Below are positions 1 to 8,145 of a stretch of 64,000 nt of DNA, piece after piece. Position 1 is the first letter of the stretch. Each line of letters starts with the position of its first letter. The translations under genes and the position numbers were made by a program. This stretch comes from an uncultured Bacteroides sp. (GTDB taxonomy: Bacteria > Bacteroidota > Bacteroidia > Bacteroidales > Bacteroidaceae), in NCBI GenBank assembly GCA_949285075.1, contig CASDXF010000003.1:1-64000 (forward strand), written 5' to 3'. Below the pieces are notes generated by a model. The model did no database searches, had not been told where the DNA came from, and saw only the letters and a list, made by a program, of their open reading frames with translations.

Positions 1-267
1 CCTGTTATAGGATACCGCGTCCGGAAAGTCCCGACGCAGATGTACCCTGATATAATGCAGATAGTAGTGCTTGAAGTTGGCGAACGTGCCAAAATGAAAT
101 ACAATCAGGATGGTCATAATCTCACCGTCGGAAAGGGAGGCGTTACGATGCCGACGGCGAATGCCGTTTGAAGAGATAAGCTCGCCTTTAGCGATTTCCA
201 TATCAAATTTCTTGCTGAAGTCATCTACCATACAGAAAATATCCGTAATTTTGTCTTAGGTAATCAT
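1..267 (-). pseudogene. IS982-type transposase, 5' part, with nonsense codon 4
   Basis: Reading the minus strand from 267, the frame gives MIT, a TAA stop (256-258), then DKITDIFCMVDDFSKKF and an open frame to the window edge. This resembles the N-terminus of IS982/IS1187-type transposases common in Bacteroidales (family assignment by recall). The stop at codon 4 would abort translation unless it restarts at an internal codon such as the ATG of CMVDDF. The 3' part lies outside the window, so whether the rest is intact is unknown. A second, opposite fragment of the same family follows at 386-598. Confidence 0.7.
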
Positions 268-337
268 AGAATCTTATTTTTTTTGTAAGTTATTGTTTAT
301 CAGACTCAAATTTACAAAATATTTCTATGATTACCTA
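257..337. repeat. 14-bp perfect inverted repeat at IS982 remnant
   Basis: TAGGTAATCATAGA at 257-270 is matched by its exact reverse complement at 324-337, with an AT-rich 53-base spacer. The left arm contains the transposase start codon. It may mark the junction of two oppositely oriented IS copies, each contributing the same 5' segment. No target duplication could be established. Confidence 0.6.
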
Positions 338-385
338 TTTCCCTTTCCATTATTAACTTATTAGCTTATCCCGAACTCACGTAAT

Positions 386-598
386 GGATGCAGTCATGGC
401 TTCAATCTGCATTTTACCTGTAATGATCATGGGGAAATCATAGCTTTCTGCCTTACCGGAACTAATGTGGAAGACAGATACCCTGAGGTATGGAATGTTT
501 TGGCCAAAGAATTGTACGGCAGGCTCTTCGTCGTTGTACATGAGTGGGGCGACTGTTGTACAACGACTGGCGAGTTGCTGCACAAGGAGAAAATGTAG
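386..598 (+). pseudogene. IS982-type transposase internal fragment
   Basis: The plus-strand frame from 386 reads GCSHGFNLHFTCNDHGEII, AFCLTGTNVEDRYPEVW and LAKELYGRLF before drifting into unrelated residues and a TAG at 596-598. That pattern (C-N-D..GE, FCLTG-N-V-D/E-DR-P-VW) is the core of IS982-family transposases as I know them. There is no start codon and neither the N-terminal nor C-terminal catalytic parts, so this is a decayed fragment, oriented opposite to the copy at 1-267. Confidence 0.6.
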
Positions 599-650
599 TG
601 CCTGAGAAAAGGGAAAATCTTTGATATGTGAGGAGTCGGATAGGGGGATT

Positions 651-947
651 TTATTCTTTTATTTCCTCGAAGTCTACGTACTCCCCCTCGTCCTTGTCGA
701 ATATCTTCTTGCGCTTCCGGGACGTTCCGCCTTGAGTAAAGGTTGACTCGTTGTGAAACGAACCGTTTTCTTGGGAGCGATAAGTATCCTGCCGCTGAGT
801 ATAATTCCCGTGGCTTTGCCGTCTTTGCTCGGACGAACGGCGAGGGCCTGTTCCGAAGATGCTCCTTATGATGGCTCCAATGACGGAGAAACCAAACAAC
901 AGGCCAACAAGTACAAGTATGAAGAAGAATAGTAAGAAATGCAACAT
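651..947 (-). CDS. DUF4834 family membrane protein
   Basis: A 98-residue protein: one hydrophobic N-terminal segment (about residues 2-27, FLLFFFILVLVGLLFGF), then a basic, Gln/Ser-rich linker and an acidic tail ending YVDFEEIKE. This architecture matches the Bacteroidetes-only DUF4834 family, whose function is unknown. It is the last gene of a minus-strand set after psd and pssA (64 bases after pssA), so it may be cotranscribed with the phosphatidylethanolamine genes. Inner-membrane location is inferred from the single segment. Confidence 0.8.
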   Translation of the reverse strand: MLHFLLFFFILVLVGLLFGFSVIGAIIRSIFGTGPRRSSEQRRQSHGNYTQRQDTYRSQENGSFHNESTFTQGGTSRKRKKIFDKDEGEYVDFEEIKE

Positions 948-1011
948 CGGGTTATGCTATTTTATTGTGTAACTTACGGTTCATCTTACAACAATTGTGC
1001 CAAAGAATTGT

Positions 1012-1719
1012 TTACTTACTTCTCCGCGTAAGGAGGGAAAGCAGAATATACCAGATTATGATTATCGCGAATCCGCTAATCTTAAAGAAGAGTAGGAGAG
1101 GTACGCATACGATAAGGAAAATGAAGCTGACTTTATTGTCTCTCCATGACAGATTCTTGAACTTCAGGGAAAACATGGGTATCTCGGATACGAGTAGCCA
1201 TGAGAATAGGCAGACTAATATAAGCAGGTAAAGGGGATGGCACTTGTCTGAGATTAGCCAATCGTGAGCCCCTACCGCTAAGGCCCCCCAGAACAACGCG
1301 TTCGCCGGGACGGGAAGGCCGATGAAGGAACTTGTCTGCCGGGTGTCGTTGTTGAACTTCGCTAAGCGTAACGCCGAGAATACGGAGATGAGGAAAGCGG
1401 TGTATGGCAGAAAGGATGCTGCGGGAGCGACGCTGTCCGGATAGTTCATCTCTTTGAATAGAGAGAAGGTGATGACGGAAGGTACGATTCCGAAGCTGAT
1501 GTCGTCCGCCAATGAATCCAAGTCTTTACCGATGATAGAGTGCGCGTTCAGCGCGCGCGCCAACATGCCGTCGAAAAAATCAAAGATGGCGCTTAATACG
1601 ATGAAGCAAAAAGCGGCTTCGTAGCGGCCCTGAAACCCCATGACGCAAGCGACGCAGCCGGAAAAGAGATTCAGGCACGTTACTGTATTGGGAATATTGT
1701 TTCTTATAAAATTTGCCAT
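1012..1719 (-). CDS. pssA: CDP-diacylglycerol--serine O-phosphatidyltransferase
   Basis: A 235-residue polytopic membrane protein that joins serine to CDP-diacylglycerol to make phosphatidylserine, the precursor of phosphatidylethanolamine. The CDP-alcohol phosphotransferase signature D-x2-DG-x2-AR-x8-G-x3-D-x3-D is complete in the stretch starting DFFDGMLAR and ending DLDSLADD. Several hydrophobic helices follow and the tail is basic. It starts 11 bases after the psd stop codon, so the two successive enzymes of one pathway form an operon. Length is usual for the bacterial type II family. Confidence 0.93.
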   Translation of the reverse strand: MANFIRNNIPNTVTCLNLFSGCVACVMGFQGRYEAAFCFIVLSAIFDFFDGMLARALNAHSIIGKDLDSLADDISFGIVPSVITFSLFKEMNYPDSVAPAASFLPYTAFLISVFSALRLAKFNNDTRQTSSFIGLPVPANALFWGALAVGAHDWLISDKCHPLYLLILVCLFSWLLVSEIPMFSLKFKNLSWRDNKVSFIFLIVCVPLLLFFKISGFAIIIIWYILLSLLTRRSK

Positions 1720-1730
1720 TGCCGACCGGA

Positions 1731-2417
1731 CTATTTGAGTTTGGCGATAACCGTTTGATTTCCGGTTGTTAACTGTCCCATTTTTACGCAGACTTCTGTG
1801 CCTATAGGGAGATAAACGTCTACCCGGGAACCGAACTTTATAAAGCCTAAATGTTCATCGATGTAGCATTCTTCGCCGGCCTCCGCGTAAGTCACGATTC
1901 GCCGCGCTACCGCTCCCGCTATTTGGCGGACTAAGACCTCGACGCCTTCCGGCGTTTCAATAATCACTGTAGAACGTTCGTTTTCCGTGCTGGCTTTAGG
2001 CAGCCATGCTTTCATGAAATTGCCGTTATGGTGAACCACTTTTTTTATTGTACCGTCTACGGGATACCAGTTGGCGTGTACATTCACGATGCTCATGAAG
2101 ATAGAAATCATCAGCCGCCGGTCATGAAAGTATTCGTGTTCATCAACTTCTTCAATCACGACAATCTTTCCGTCGGCGGGAGCTACTACTATTTTTTCAG
2201 TGTCTTTTCCAAATAGCCGGATAGGACAGCGAAAAAAATTAACCATTAACGAGTAAACCGCGATGCTTGCTATCGCGGTGATGTAAAAGGGTATTTTACA
2301 GTCAACCCCCCAATAAAGGGCGACGTTAATGAGCAGCAACAATAAGAAGCTGCCCCATAGAATATGCGTCCCTTCTCGGTGAATATGTATTTTTTTTAAT
2401 CTCTTCAATCGCACCAT
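1731..2417 (-). CDS. psd: Phosphatidylserine decarboxylase
   Basis: Converts phosphatidylserine to phosphatidylethanolamine at the inner membrane. The protein is a short-form (PSD-A type) enzyme of 228 residues. It has two N-terminal hydrophobic segments, an [12 protein letters not shown] motif, the NVHANW-type motif, and near the C-terminus [15 protein letters not shown], where the Gly-Ser pair is the family's self-cleavage site that yields the pyruvoyl group. A longer reading frame starts at 2444, but that codon lies above the predicted promoter start (-7 box at 2442-2449), so the ATG at 2417 is preferred. First gene of psd-pssA-DUF4834. Confidence 0.92.
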   Translation of the reverse strand: MVRLKRLKKIHIHREGTHILWGSFLLLLLINVALYWGVDCKIPFYITAIASIAVYSLMVNFFRCPIRLFGKDTEKIVVAPADGKIVVIEEVDEHEYFHDRRLMISIFMSIVNVHANWYPVDGTIKKVVHHNGNFMKAWLPKASTENERSTVIIETPEGVEVLVRQIAGAVARRIVTYAEAGEECYIDEHLGFIKFGSRVDVYLPIGTEVCVKMGQLTTGNQTVIAKLK

Positions 2418-2441
2418 GAATATTTGTAATAATATTGCGTG

Positions 2442-2473
2442 CAAAAATATACTTATTTTAAAAAATCAGCAAG
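2442..2473 (-). promoter_or_regulatory. Promoter of psd-pssA-DUF4834
   Basis: On the minus strand a -7 box TATTTTTG (2449-2442) matches the Bacteroidetes TAnnTTTG consensus, and CTTG (2473-2470) stands 20 bases upstream in the -33 position. Transcription would begin near 2435, which supports the psd start at 2417. Confidence 0.6.
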
Positions 2474-2569
2474 TAAGAGGCTGTTTAAATTTTACGTTTA
2501 GGTGATTTAGCTTGGTCTCTTTAGAGTCACTTTCCGGTCTCTTTTCCCGATTTCGCTCTGAGAAGGATT

Positions 2570-2755
2570 CACGTTAAACCTTCTCCGCTTGTCAGCTCGC
2601 CCTACGGCTCGCGACAGACAGCCCTACGGCTCGCGACAGATAGGGCAGCGGCTCGCGACAAATAGGGCTGTTTCTCAAACTGATGGTAAGGCGCTGATAA
2701 TAAGCTGTTTCATGCGTTAGCGGTTTTGGCCGCGCGTTTGCTCCTGTCCAATGGG
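2570..2755 (+). repeat. Dispersed 22-bp-subunit repeat, copy A
   Basis: Intergenic DNA between psd and dnaE holds three tandem subunits of about 22 bp with the core CGGCTCGCGACA and alternating GCCCTA/TAGGGC flanks, followed by GGGCTGTTTCTC and GATAATAAG. The same architecture recurs near 25700, 33100, 38860, 51240, 55680 and 61820. Similarity to the other copies extends upstream to roughly 2475, though more weakly. No gene is seen in it. Confidence 0.85.
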
Positions 2756-2847
2756 ATGATTGTGCTTTTTCTGACGGCGAGTTTGAGGGTTAAACCGATT
2801 TTAAAAGCGTGTGGAAATACGGATGTTGATAACTTTTGCGGATTATC

Positions 2848-2879
2848 TTTGTTTATTAGTGAAGTAGCTTGTAACTTTA
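2848..2879 (+). promoter_or_regulatory. Promoter of dnaE
   Basis: TTTG at 2848-2851, a 20-base spacer, and TAACTTTA at 2872-2879, which matches the Bacteroidetes -7 box TAnnTTTG at all but the last base. Predicted start of transcription is near 2886, just ahead of the ATG at 2909. Confidence 0.55.
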
Positions 2880-2908
2880 CCACTCGAATTTATTATTTAT
2901 CGATTACT

Positions 2909-5900
2909 ATGCGGGATTTCGTTCATTTACATGTTCATACGCAATATTCTCTTTTGGATGGTCAGGCAAGCGTAGCCCGACTGGTAGATAAAGCCATGCA
3001 GAATGGCATGCGAGGGATAGCCGTGACCGATCATGGAAACATGTTTGGCATCAAGGAGTTTACGAACTATGTTAATAAGAAAAACGGCGGGATAAAGGGA
3101 GAAATAAAAGAACTGCAGAAAAAAATCGCGGAAATTGAAGGCGGTACGGTGGAGTGCGCGGATAGGGCCGCTGAGATTGAAGAATGCAGGAAAAAAATCA
3201 CCGAGGCGGAAAGCCGTCTTTTTAAGCCCATTATAGGCTGCGAGATGTACGTGGCGCGCCGTACGATGGATTTGAAGGAAGGGAAGCAGGACCAAAGCGG
3301 ATACCATTTAATTGTGTTGGCGAAGAACGAGAAAGGCTATCACAACCTTGTGAAGCTGGTGTCGCGCGCGTGGACGAGAGGATATTATATGCGGCCTCGT
3401 ACGGACCGTAGTGAACTGGAGAAATATCGTGAAGGGTTGATCGTGTGTTCCGCCTGCCTCGGAGGAGAGATACCTAAGCGGATAACCAATGACCAGTTCG
3501 CGGAGGCGGAAGAGGCGATTCAATGGTATAAAAAGATGTTTGGGGATGATTACTATCTGGAGCTGCAGCGGCATAAGGTGACAGACCCGAACATTCGCGC
3601 CAATAGAGAGGCGTATCCAATGCAAGTGAAAGTAAATGAGCGCTTGATAGAATACGCCAGAAAATATGACATAAAGCTTATATGTACGAATGATGTGCAC
3701 TTTGTGGACGAGGAGAACGCCGAGGCGCATGACCGTTTGATTTGCTTGAGTACGGGAAAAGACTTGGACGACCCTACCCGTATGCTGTATACTAAGCAGG
3801 AGTGGATGAAGACGCGTGAGGAAATGAACGAGATTTTTTCCGATATTCCTGAAGCGTTGACCAATACGTTGGAGATCTTGGATAAGGTGGAGTATTACTC
3901 TATTGACCATGCGCCTATTATGCCTACTTTCGCGATTCCAGAAGACTTTGGCACGGAAGAAGAATATCGTAGAAAGTATACAGAGAAGGACCTTTTTGAT
4001 GAGTTTACGAGGGATGAACACGGCAATGTCGTTTTAAGTGAGGAGGCCGCGAATGCGAAAATAAAGCGATTAGGAGGATATGACAAGCTGTATCGCATTA
4101 AATTAGAAGGTGATTACCTTGCGAAGCTGGCGTTTGACGGCGCTAGGAGAATTTATGGAGACCCTTTGACGGAAGAGGTAGAGGAACGTCTGAAATTCGA
4201 GCTGTACATCATGAAGACGATGGGATTCCCCGGATATTTCTTGATTGTGCAGGACTTTATCAATGCGGCCCGTAATGAGCTTGGCGTATCGGTAGGACCG
4301 GGCCGCGGCTCGGCCGCGGGCTCGGCGGTCGCCTATTGCTTGGGCATTACCAAGATAGATCCTATACAATATGATTTGCTGTTTGAGCGTTTCCTGAATC
4401 CGGACCGTATATCCTTGCCGGATATTGACGTCGACTTTGATGACGACGGGCGCGGAGAGGTGCTCCGGTGGGTTACGAATAAGTATGGTCAGGAAAAGGT
4501 GGCCCATATCATTACTTATAGTACGATGGCTACCAAGATGGTCATCAAGGATGTGGCGCGAGTCCAAAAGTTGCCTTTGGCTGAATCGGACCGCTTGTGC
4601 AAGCTGGTTCCTGATAAAATTCCTGATAAGAAGCTTAATTTGCCAAATGCGATAGCTTACGTGCCCGAGTTACAAGCGGCGGAAGCCTCTCCGGACCCTT
4701 TGCTGCACGATACCATTAAGTACGCTAAAATGCTGGAGGGAAACGTGCGGGGAACGGGTGTGCACGCTTGCGGTACAATAATCTGCCGTGACGACATCAC
4801 CGACTGGGTGCCTGTCAGTACGGCGGATGATAAGGAGACGGGTGAAAAGATGCTCGTTACTCAGTATGAAGGGTCTGTTATTGAGGATACCGGTTTGATT
4901 AAGATGGACTTTTTAGGACTGAAGACCCTTTCTATAATAAAGGAAGCGGTTGAAAACATCCGTCTTAGTCGAGGGGTTGATATTGACATAGATAAAATCG
5001 ATATAAACGATCCGGCTACATATAAATTATATAGTGAAGGCCGTACGGTAGGAACCTTTCAGTTTGAATCGGCGGGTATGCAGAAATATCTGCGCGAGCT
5101 TCAGCCTACTACATTTGAAGACTTAATAGCCATGAACGCCCTGTATCGTCCGGGTCCCATGGATTACATCCCCGACTTTATAGACCGTAAGCATGGACGC
5201 AAGCCGATAGAATATGATATTCCAATAATGGAAAAATATCTGAAAGATACGTACGGCATTACGGTTTATCAAGAGCAGGTTATGCTTTTGTCCCGTTTAT
5301 TGGCTGATTTTACTCGTGGCGAATCTGACGCTTTGCGTAAGGCGATGGGTAAAAAGCTGCGTGACAAGCTAGATCACATGAAACCTAAATTTATTGAGGG
5401 CGGAAAGAAAAACGGCCACGACCCAGAAGTCTTGGAAAAAATCTGGACTGATTGGGAGAAATTCGCTTCTTATGCCTTTAATAAATCTCATGCGACTTGT
5501 TATTCGTGGGTGGCTTATCAAACCGCTTACCTGAAAGCGAACTATCCGTCGGAATATATGGCGGCTGTGATGAGTCGTAACTTGTCTAATATTACGGATA
5601 TAACGAAGTATATGGACGAGTGTAAGGCGATGGGTATTCAAACGTTAGGACCGGATGTGAATGAAAGTAACTTGAAATTCTCGGTAAATCAAGATGGAAA
5701 TATACGTTTCGGACTGGGGGCGGTGAAAGGCGTTGGAGAATCCGCTGTACAAAGTATTGTGGAGGAACGGACGAAGAATGGACCGTTCAAAGGTATTTTT
5801 GATTTTGTTCAGCGAGTTAATCTGAATGTCTGCAATAAAAAGAATATAGAATGTCTTGCGCTGGCCGGGGGATTCGATAGCTTTCCGGAACTGAGCCGAG

Positions 5901-6721
5901 AGCAGTATTTGGCGTCAAATTTAAAAGGCGAGATGTTCTTGGATACATTGGTGCGGTATGGCAATCGCTATCAGGCGGATAAAGCGGCGGCGGTTAATTC
6001 TCTGTTTGGCGGTGATAATGTAGTGGACATCGCTACACCGGAGATTCCTCAGGGAGTGGAGCGATGGAGTGACCTTGAGCGCTTGAACAGAGAGCGCGAT
6101 TTGGTTGGAATCTATCTTTCGGCTCATCCGTTAGACGAGTTTTCTATCGTTCTGGAGTATGTTTGCAATACGCGCGTGACGGAATTGGAAGATAAGGAAG
6201 CCTTGAAGGGACGTGAAATAACGTTGGGGGGAATTGTAACTTCTGTCCGTCGTGGGATTAGTAAAAACGGTAATCCCTACGGCATTGCGAGGATAGAGGA
6301 CTACTCCGGGTCGGCTGAGCTGCCTTTTTGGGGAAATGATTGGGTGACTTATCAAGGATATTTAAATGAAGGAGCTTTTTTGTTTATAAAAGCCCGTTGC
6401 CAACCGCGGCAATGGAAAAAAGAGGAATTGGAATTGAAAGTGACTTCAATAGAACTGCTCCCGGACGTGAAAGAGGAACTAATTCAGAAGATTACAATTC
6501 TTATCCCGTTATCGGTTTTAAATCCGGCTTTGATAATGGAATTGGCTTCGCTTACAAAAGAACGGCCGGGGAATACGGAACTTTATTTTAAGGTAATGGA
6601 CGACTCTGACGCTAACCGGATATCTGTGGATTTAATTTCCCGACCTTTTAAACTTTCGGTTGGAAGAGAGTTGGTGGCGTATTTAAAAGAGCGTTCGGAG
6701 TTAGGATTCCATATAAATTGA
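2909..6721 (+). CDS. dnaE: DNA polymerase III alpha subunit
   Basis: Catalytic subunit of the replicative polymerase, 1270 residues. In order: PHP domain beginning HVHTQYSLLDGQ; a charged coiled-coil insertion at about residues 57-105 inside the PHP domain; the polymerase core with GPGRGSAAGS and the metal-binding triad LPDIDVDFDDDGR near residues 503-513; helix-hairpin-helix region; and a C-terminal OB fold (LGGIVTSVRRG...). The reading frame is open from 2726, but that extension has no homology I recognise and lies above the promoter, so the ATG at 2909, giving MRDFVHLHVH, is chosen. Followed after 53 bases by trxA. Confidence 0.97.
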   Translation: MRDFVHLHVHTQYSLLDGQASVARLVDKAMQNGMRGIAVTDHGNMFGIKEFTNYVNKKNGGIKGEIKELQKKIAEIEGGTVECADRAAEIEECRKKITEAESRLFKPIIGCEMYVARRTMDLKEGKQDQSGYHLIVLAKNEKGYHNLVKLVSRAWTRGYYMRPRTDRSELEKYREGLIVCSACLGGEIPKRITNDQFAEAEEAIQWYKKMFGDDYYLELQRHKVTDPNIRANREAYPMQVKVNERLIEYARKYDIKLICTNDVHFVDEENAEAHDRLICLSTGKDLDDPTRMLYTKQEWMKTREEMNEIFSDIPEALTNTLEILDKVEYYSIDHAPIMPTFAIPEDFGTEEEYRRKYTEKDLFDEFTRDEHGNVVLSEEAANAKIKRLGGYDKLYRIKLEGDYLAKLAFDGARRIYGDPLTEEVEERLKFELYIMKTMGFPGYFLIVQDFINAARNELGVSVGPGRGSAAGSAVAYCLGITKIDPIQYDLLFERFLNPDRISLPDIDVDFDDDGRGEVLRWVTNKYGQEKVAHIITYSTMATKMVIKDVARVQKLPLAESDRLCKLVPDKIPDKKLNLPNAIAYVPELQAAEASPDPLLHDTIKYAKMLEGNVRGTGVHACGTIICRDDITDWVPVSTADDKETGEKMLVTQYEGSVIEDTGLIKMDFLGLKTLSIIKEAVENIRLSRGVDIDIDKIDINDPATYKLYSEGRTVGTFQFESAGMQKYLRELQPTTFEDLIAMNALYRPGPMDYIPDFIDRKHGRKPIEYDIPIMEKYLKDTYGITVYQEQVMLLSRLLADFTRGESDALRKAMGKKLRDKLDHMKPKFIEGGKKNGHDPEVLEKIWTDWEKFASYAFNKSHATCYSWVAYQTAYLKANYPSEYMAAVMSRNLSNITDITKYMDECKAMGIQTLGPDVNESNLKFSVNQDGNIRFGLGAVKGVGESAVQSIVEERTKNGPFKGIFDFVQRVNLNVCNKKNIECLALAGGFDSFPELSREQYLASNLKGEMFLDTLVRYGNRYQADKAAAVNSLFGGDNVVDIATPEIPQGVERWSDLERLNRERDLVGIYLSAHPLDEFSIVLEYVCNTRVTELEDKEALKGREITLGGIVTSVRRGISKNGNPYGIARIEDYSGSAELPFWGNDWVTYQGYLNEGAFLFIKARCQPRQWKKEELELKVTSIELLPDVKEELIQKITILIPLSVLNPALIMELASLTKERPGNTELYFKVMDDSDANRISVDLISRPFKLSVGRELVAYLKERSELGFHIN

Positions 6722-6722
6722 T

Positions 6723-6730
6723 TATATTTG
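6723..6730 (+). promoter_or_regulatory. Putative -7 box of trxA
   Basis: TATATTTG matches TAnnTTTG exactly and lies 45 bases before the trxA ATG, immediately after the dnaE stop codon. No convincing -33 element was seen, so trxA may also be read from the dnaE promoter. Confidence 0.4.
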
Positions 6731-6774
6731 TGCCGAAATAGTGACTTATTGTATAACTCTAAAATATTAGCGAA

Positions 6775-7089
6775 ATGGCTTTTGAATTTACAGACAGTAA
6801 CTATAAAGGGCTTATAGCTGAAGGCAAGCCGGTTGTAGTTGATTTTTGGGCTCCATGGTGTGGCCCATGTAAAATGGTGGCTCCTATTATAGAAGAATTG
6901 GCGACAGAGTTTGAGGGGCAAGTGCTTATAGGCAAATGTGATGTTGATGAAAATAATGATATGGCGGCAGAATATGGCATTCGTAATATTCCGACTGTAT
7001 TGTTCTTTAAGAATGGGGAAATTGTGGATAAGCAAGTAGGGGCTGTAGGAAAACCTGTATTTGTAGAAAAGATAAAGAAACTTCTTTGA
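6775..7089 (+). CDS. trxA: Thioredoxin
   Basis: Cytoplasmic disulfide reductase of 104 residues, the usual length. The redox motif WCGPC has its cysteines at residues 29 and 32. The buried Asp (VVVDFW) and the cis-proline loop IRNIPTVLFF are both present. There is no signal peptide, so it is the cytoplasmic form. It lies between dnaE and a small acidic protein on the same strand; the spacing would allow cotranscription with either. Confidence 0.96.
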   Translation: MAFEFTDSNYKGLIAEGKPVVVDFWAPWCGPCKMVAPIIEELATEFEGQVLIGKCDVDENNDMAAEYGIRNIPTVLFFKNGEIVDKQVGAVGKPVFVEKIKKLL

Positions 7090-7137
7090 TTCCGAGTGCT
7101 TCGATTAATGGCTTTGACTTTTTAGCGATGATAAATC

Positions 7138-7476
7138 ATGGGAGGAGAGGACGATTTTTTGTTGGAAGATGCCGATGATAGCAGTACCGTCGAGTTTATC
7201 AGAAATTATTTGCCCCAAGAACTGAAAGAAAAGTTTGAGGATGATGAACTTTACTATTTCATTGATTTAATAGATGAATATTATTTGGAAAGCGGTGTCC
7301 TTGACGCTCAGCCCGATGCGGATGGATGTGTTGAGATAGATTTGGATGAGGTTGTAGCTTATATTATCAAGGAAGCTAAGAAAGATGGAATGGGAGATTA
7401 TACTGCTGAGGATATTCTTTTCGTAGTGCAGGGAGAAATGGAGTATTCCGACTCTTTGGAAAAGAAGAATGAATAA
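7138..7476 (+). CDS. Small acidic conserved-looking protein, function unknown
   Basis: I do not recognise this 112-residue protein. It is very acidic (many Asp/Glu, for example the stretches GGEDDFLLEDADD and DLIDEYYLESG), has no signal peptide, membrane segment or cysteine pair, and looks all-helical. It starts 48 bases after trxA on the same strand. The composition and even codon use argue for a real cytoplasmic gene. Its neighbourhood (dnaE, trxA) gives no functional clue. Confidence 0.75.
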   Translation: MGGEDDFLLEDADDSSTVEFIRNYLPQELKEKFEDDELYYFIDLIDEYYLESGVLDAQPDADGCVEIDLDEVVAYIIKEAKKDGMGDYTAEDILFVVQGEMEYSDSLEKKNE

Positions 7477-7533
7477 TAGGTAAGTTGATTTTATCAAGTG
7501 GAGGGCTTTTAAGGCCTCACGAATTGGAATCAG

Positions 7534-7582
7534 AAAGGACTTGCCCAAGCAAATAACTACGCATGCTTGGGCAAGTCCTTTT
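7534..7582. terminator. Strong hairpin terminator after 7138-7476
   Basis: GGACTTGCCCAAGC (7537-7550) pairs perfectly with GCTTGGGCAAGTCC (7565-7578), extended by A-T pairs to a stem of about 17 bp with a 14-base loop. Ts follow on the plus strand and Us would also follow on the minus strand, so it can work in both directions. Confidence 0.75.
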
Positions 7583-7625
7583 GTAGTATATAGTATAGAT
7601 GGAGAATTATGGATTGGAGAATCTT

Positions 7626-7650
7626 CAGACCATGTAAGGCCTTACGTCTG
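7626..7650. repeat. Near-perfect palindrome in gene-free stretch
   Basis: CAGAC-cat-GTAAGGCCTTAC-GTCTG: a 12-bp perfect palindrome (7634-7645) flanked by 5-bp arms with a 3-base bulge. Together with the terminators on each side it fills the 318 bases between the 112-residue gene and the ferredoxin gene. A 60-codon minus frame crossing it is not convincing. Confidence 0.5.
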
Positions 7651-7744
7651 GAACGAACGGCATGCGATGTAATGTATGGGATAAAAGCCTTTAGACGCCA
7701 AAAGATTGGATGACCTTTGGGAGAGAGGGATAGGGGCAAAAAGA

Positions 7745-7776
7745 AAGTAGGAAGAAAAACTTATTTCTTCCTACTT
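7745..7776 (-). terminator. Terminator of the ferredoxin gene
   Basis: AAGTAGGAAGAAA (7745-7757) and TTTCTTCCTACTT (7764-7776) form a perfect 13-bp stem with a 6-base loop, followed on the minus strand by a T-rich run. It sits 19 bases past the ferredoxin stop codon. Confidence 0.8.
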
Positions 7777-7794
7777 AATTCCTTTTCAGCAATG

Positions 7795-7965
7795 TTATTC
7801 ACCCGGGTGAATTGCTTCAGAGGGACAAACGTCTGCGCATGTGCCACACTCTGTACATAAATCCGGATTGATAGAATACTTATCGCCTTCAGAAATCGCT
7901 TCTACAGGACACTCGTCAATACAAGTTCCGCAAGCAATACAATCGTCACTAATTACGTAAGCCAT
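7795..7965 (-). CDS. 2[4Fe-4S] ferredoxin
   Basis: A 56-residue electron carrier of clostridial type. Translation from the ATG at 7965 gives MAYVISDDCIACGTCIDECP and, after about 18 residues, CTECGTCADVCP, ending HPGE. The two CxxCxxCxxxCP motifs each bind one [4Fe-4S] cluster. It is a single-gene unit with its own -7 box (8006-8013) and terminator (7745-7776). Likely partners are ferredoxin-dependent oxidoreductases of anaerobic metabolism, none of which is in this window. Confidence 0.95.
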   Translation of the reverse strand: MAYVISDDCIACGTCIDECPVEAISEGDKYSINPDLCTECGTCADVCPSEAIHPGE

Positions 7966-8005
7966 TTTGTTTAAGAATTAAATTATTTACTATAATTTGG
8001 TTCAG

Positions 8006-8013
8006 CAAAGGTA
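8006..8013 (-). promoter_or_regulatory. -7 box of ferredoxin gene
   Basis: Minus-strand TACCTTTG matches TAnnTTTG exactly, 40 bases above the ferredoxin ATG. A clear -33 box was not found. Confidence 0.5.
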
Positions 8014-8111
8014 AGCGTTTTCTTGGTTACTTGTTTCGCTTCATGATTAAAATGGTTTAATTTGTATTTCTTCTAAATAATCTGCTCTATCTGTTTTTGT
8101 CACATTTTTCG

Positions 8112-8119
8112 TACTTTTG
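8112..8119 (+). promoter_or_regulatory. -7 box of metA
   Basis: TACTTTTG followed by C matches the Bacteroidetes -7 consensus, 26 bases above the metA ATG at 8146. A TTTG lies at 8096-8099, closer than the usual 19-20 bases, so only the -7 element is supported. Confidence 0.5.
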
Positions 8120-8145
8120 CATCCAAATTATTAACATATAACGAT

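Noticed and set aside
2726-2908. 61-codon N-terminal extension of dnaE
   Set aside because: The extra residues are not part of the PHP domain, overlap the dispersed repeat, and lie above the predicted promoter.
7557-7739. 60-codon minus-strand frame between two terminators
   Set aside because: It overlaps hairpins, has no start context and no resemblance to a known protein.
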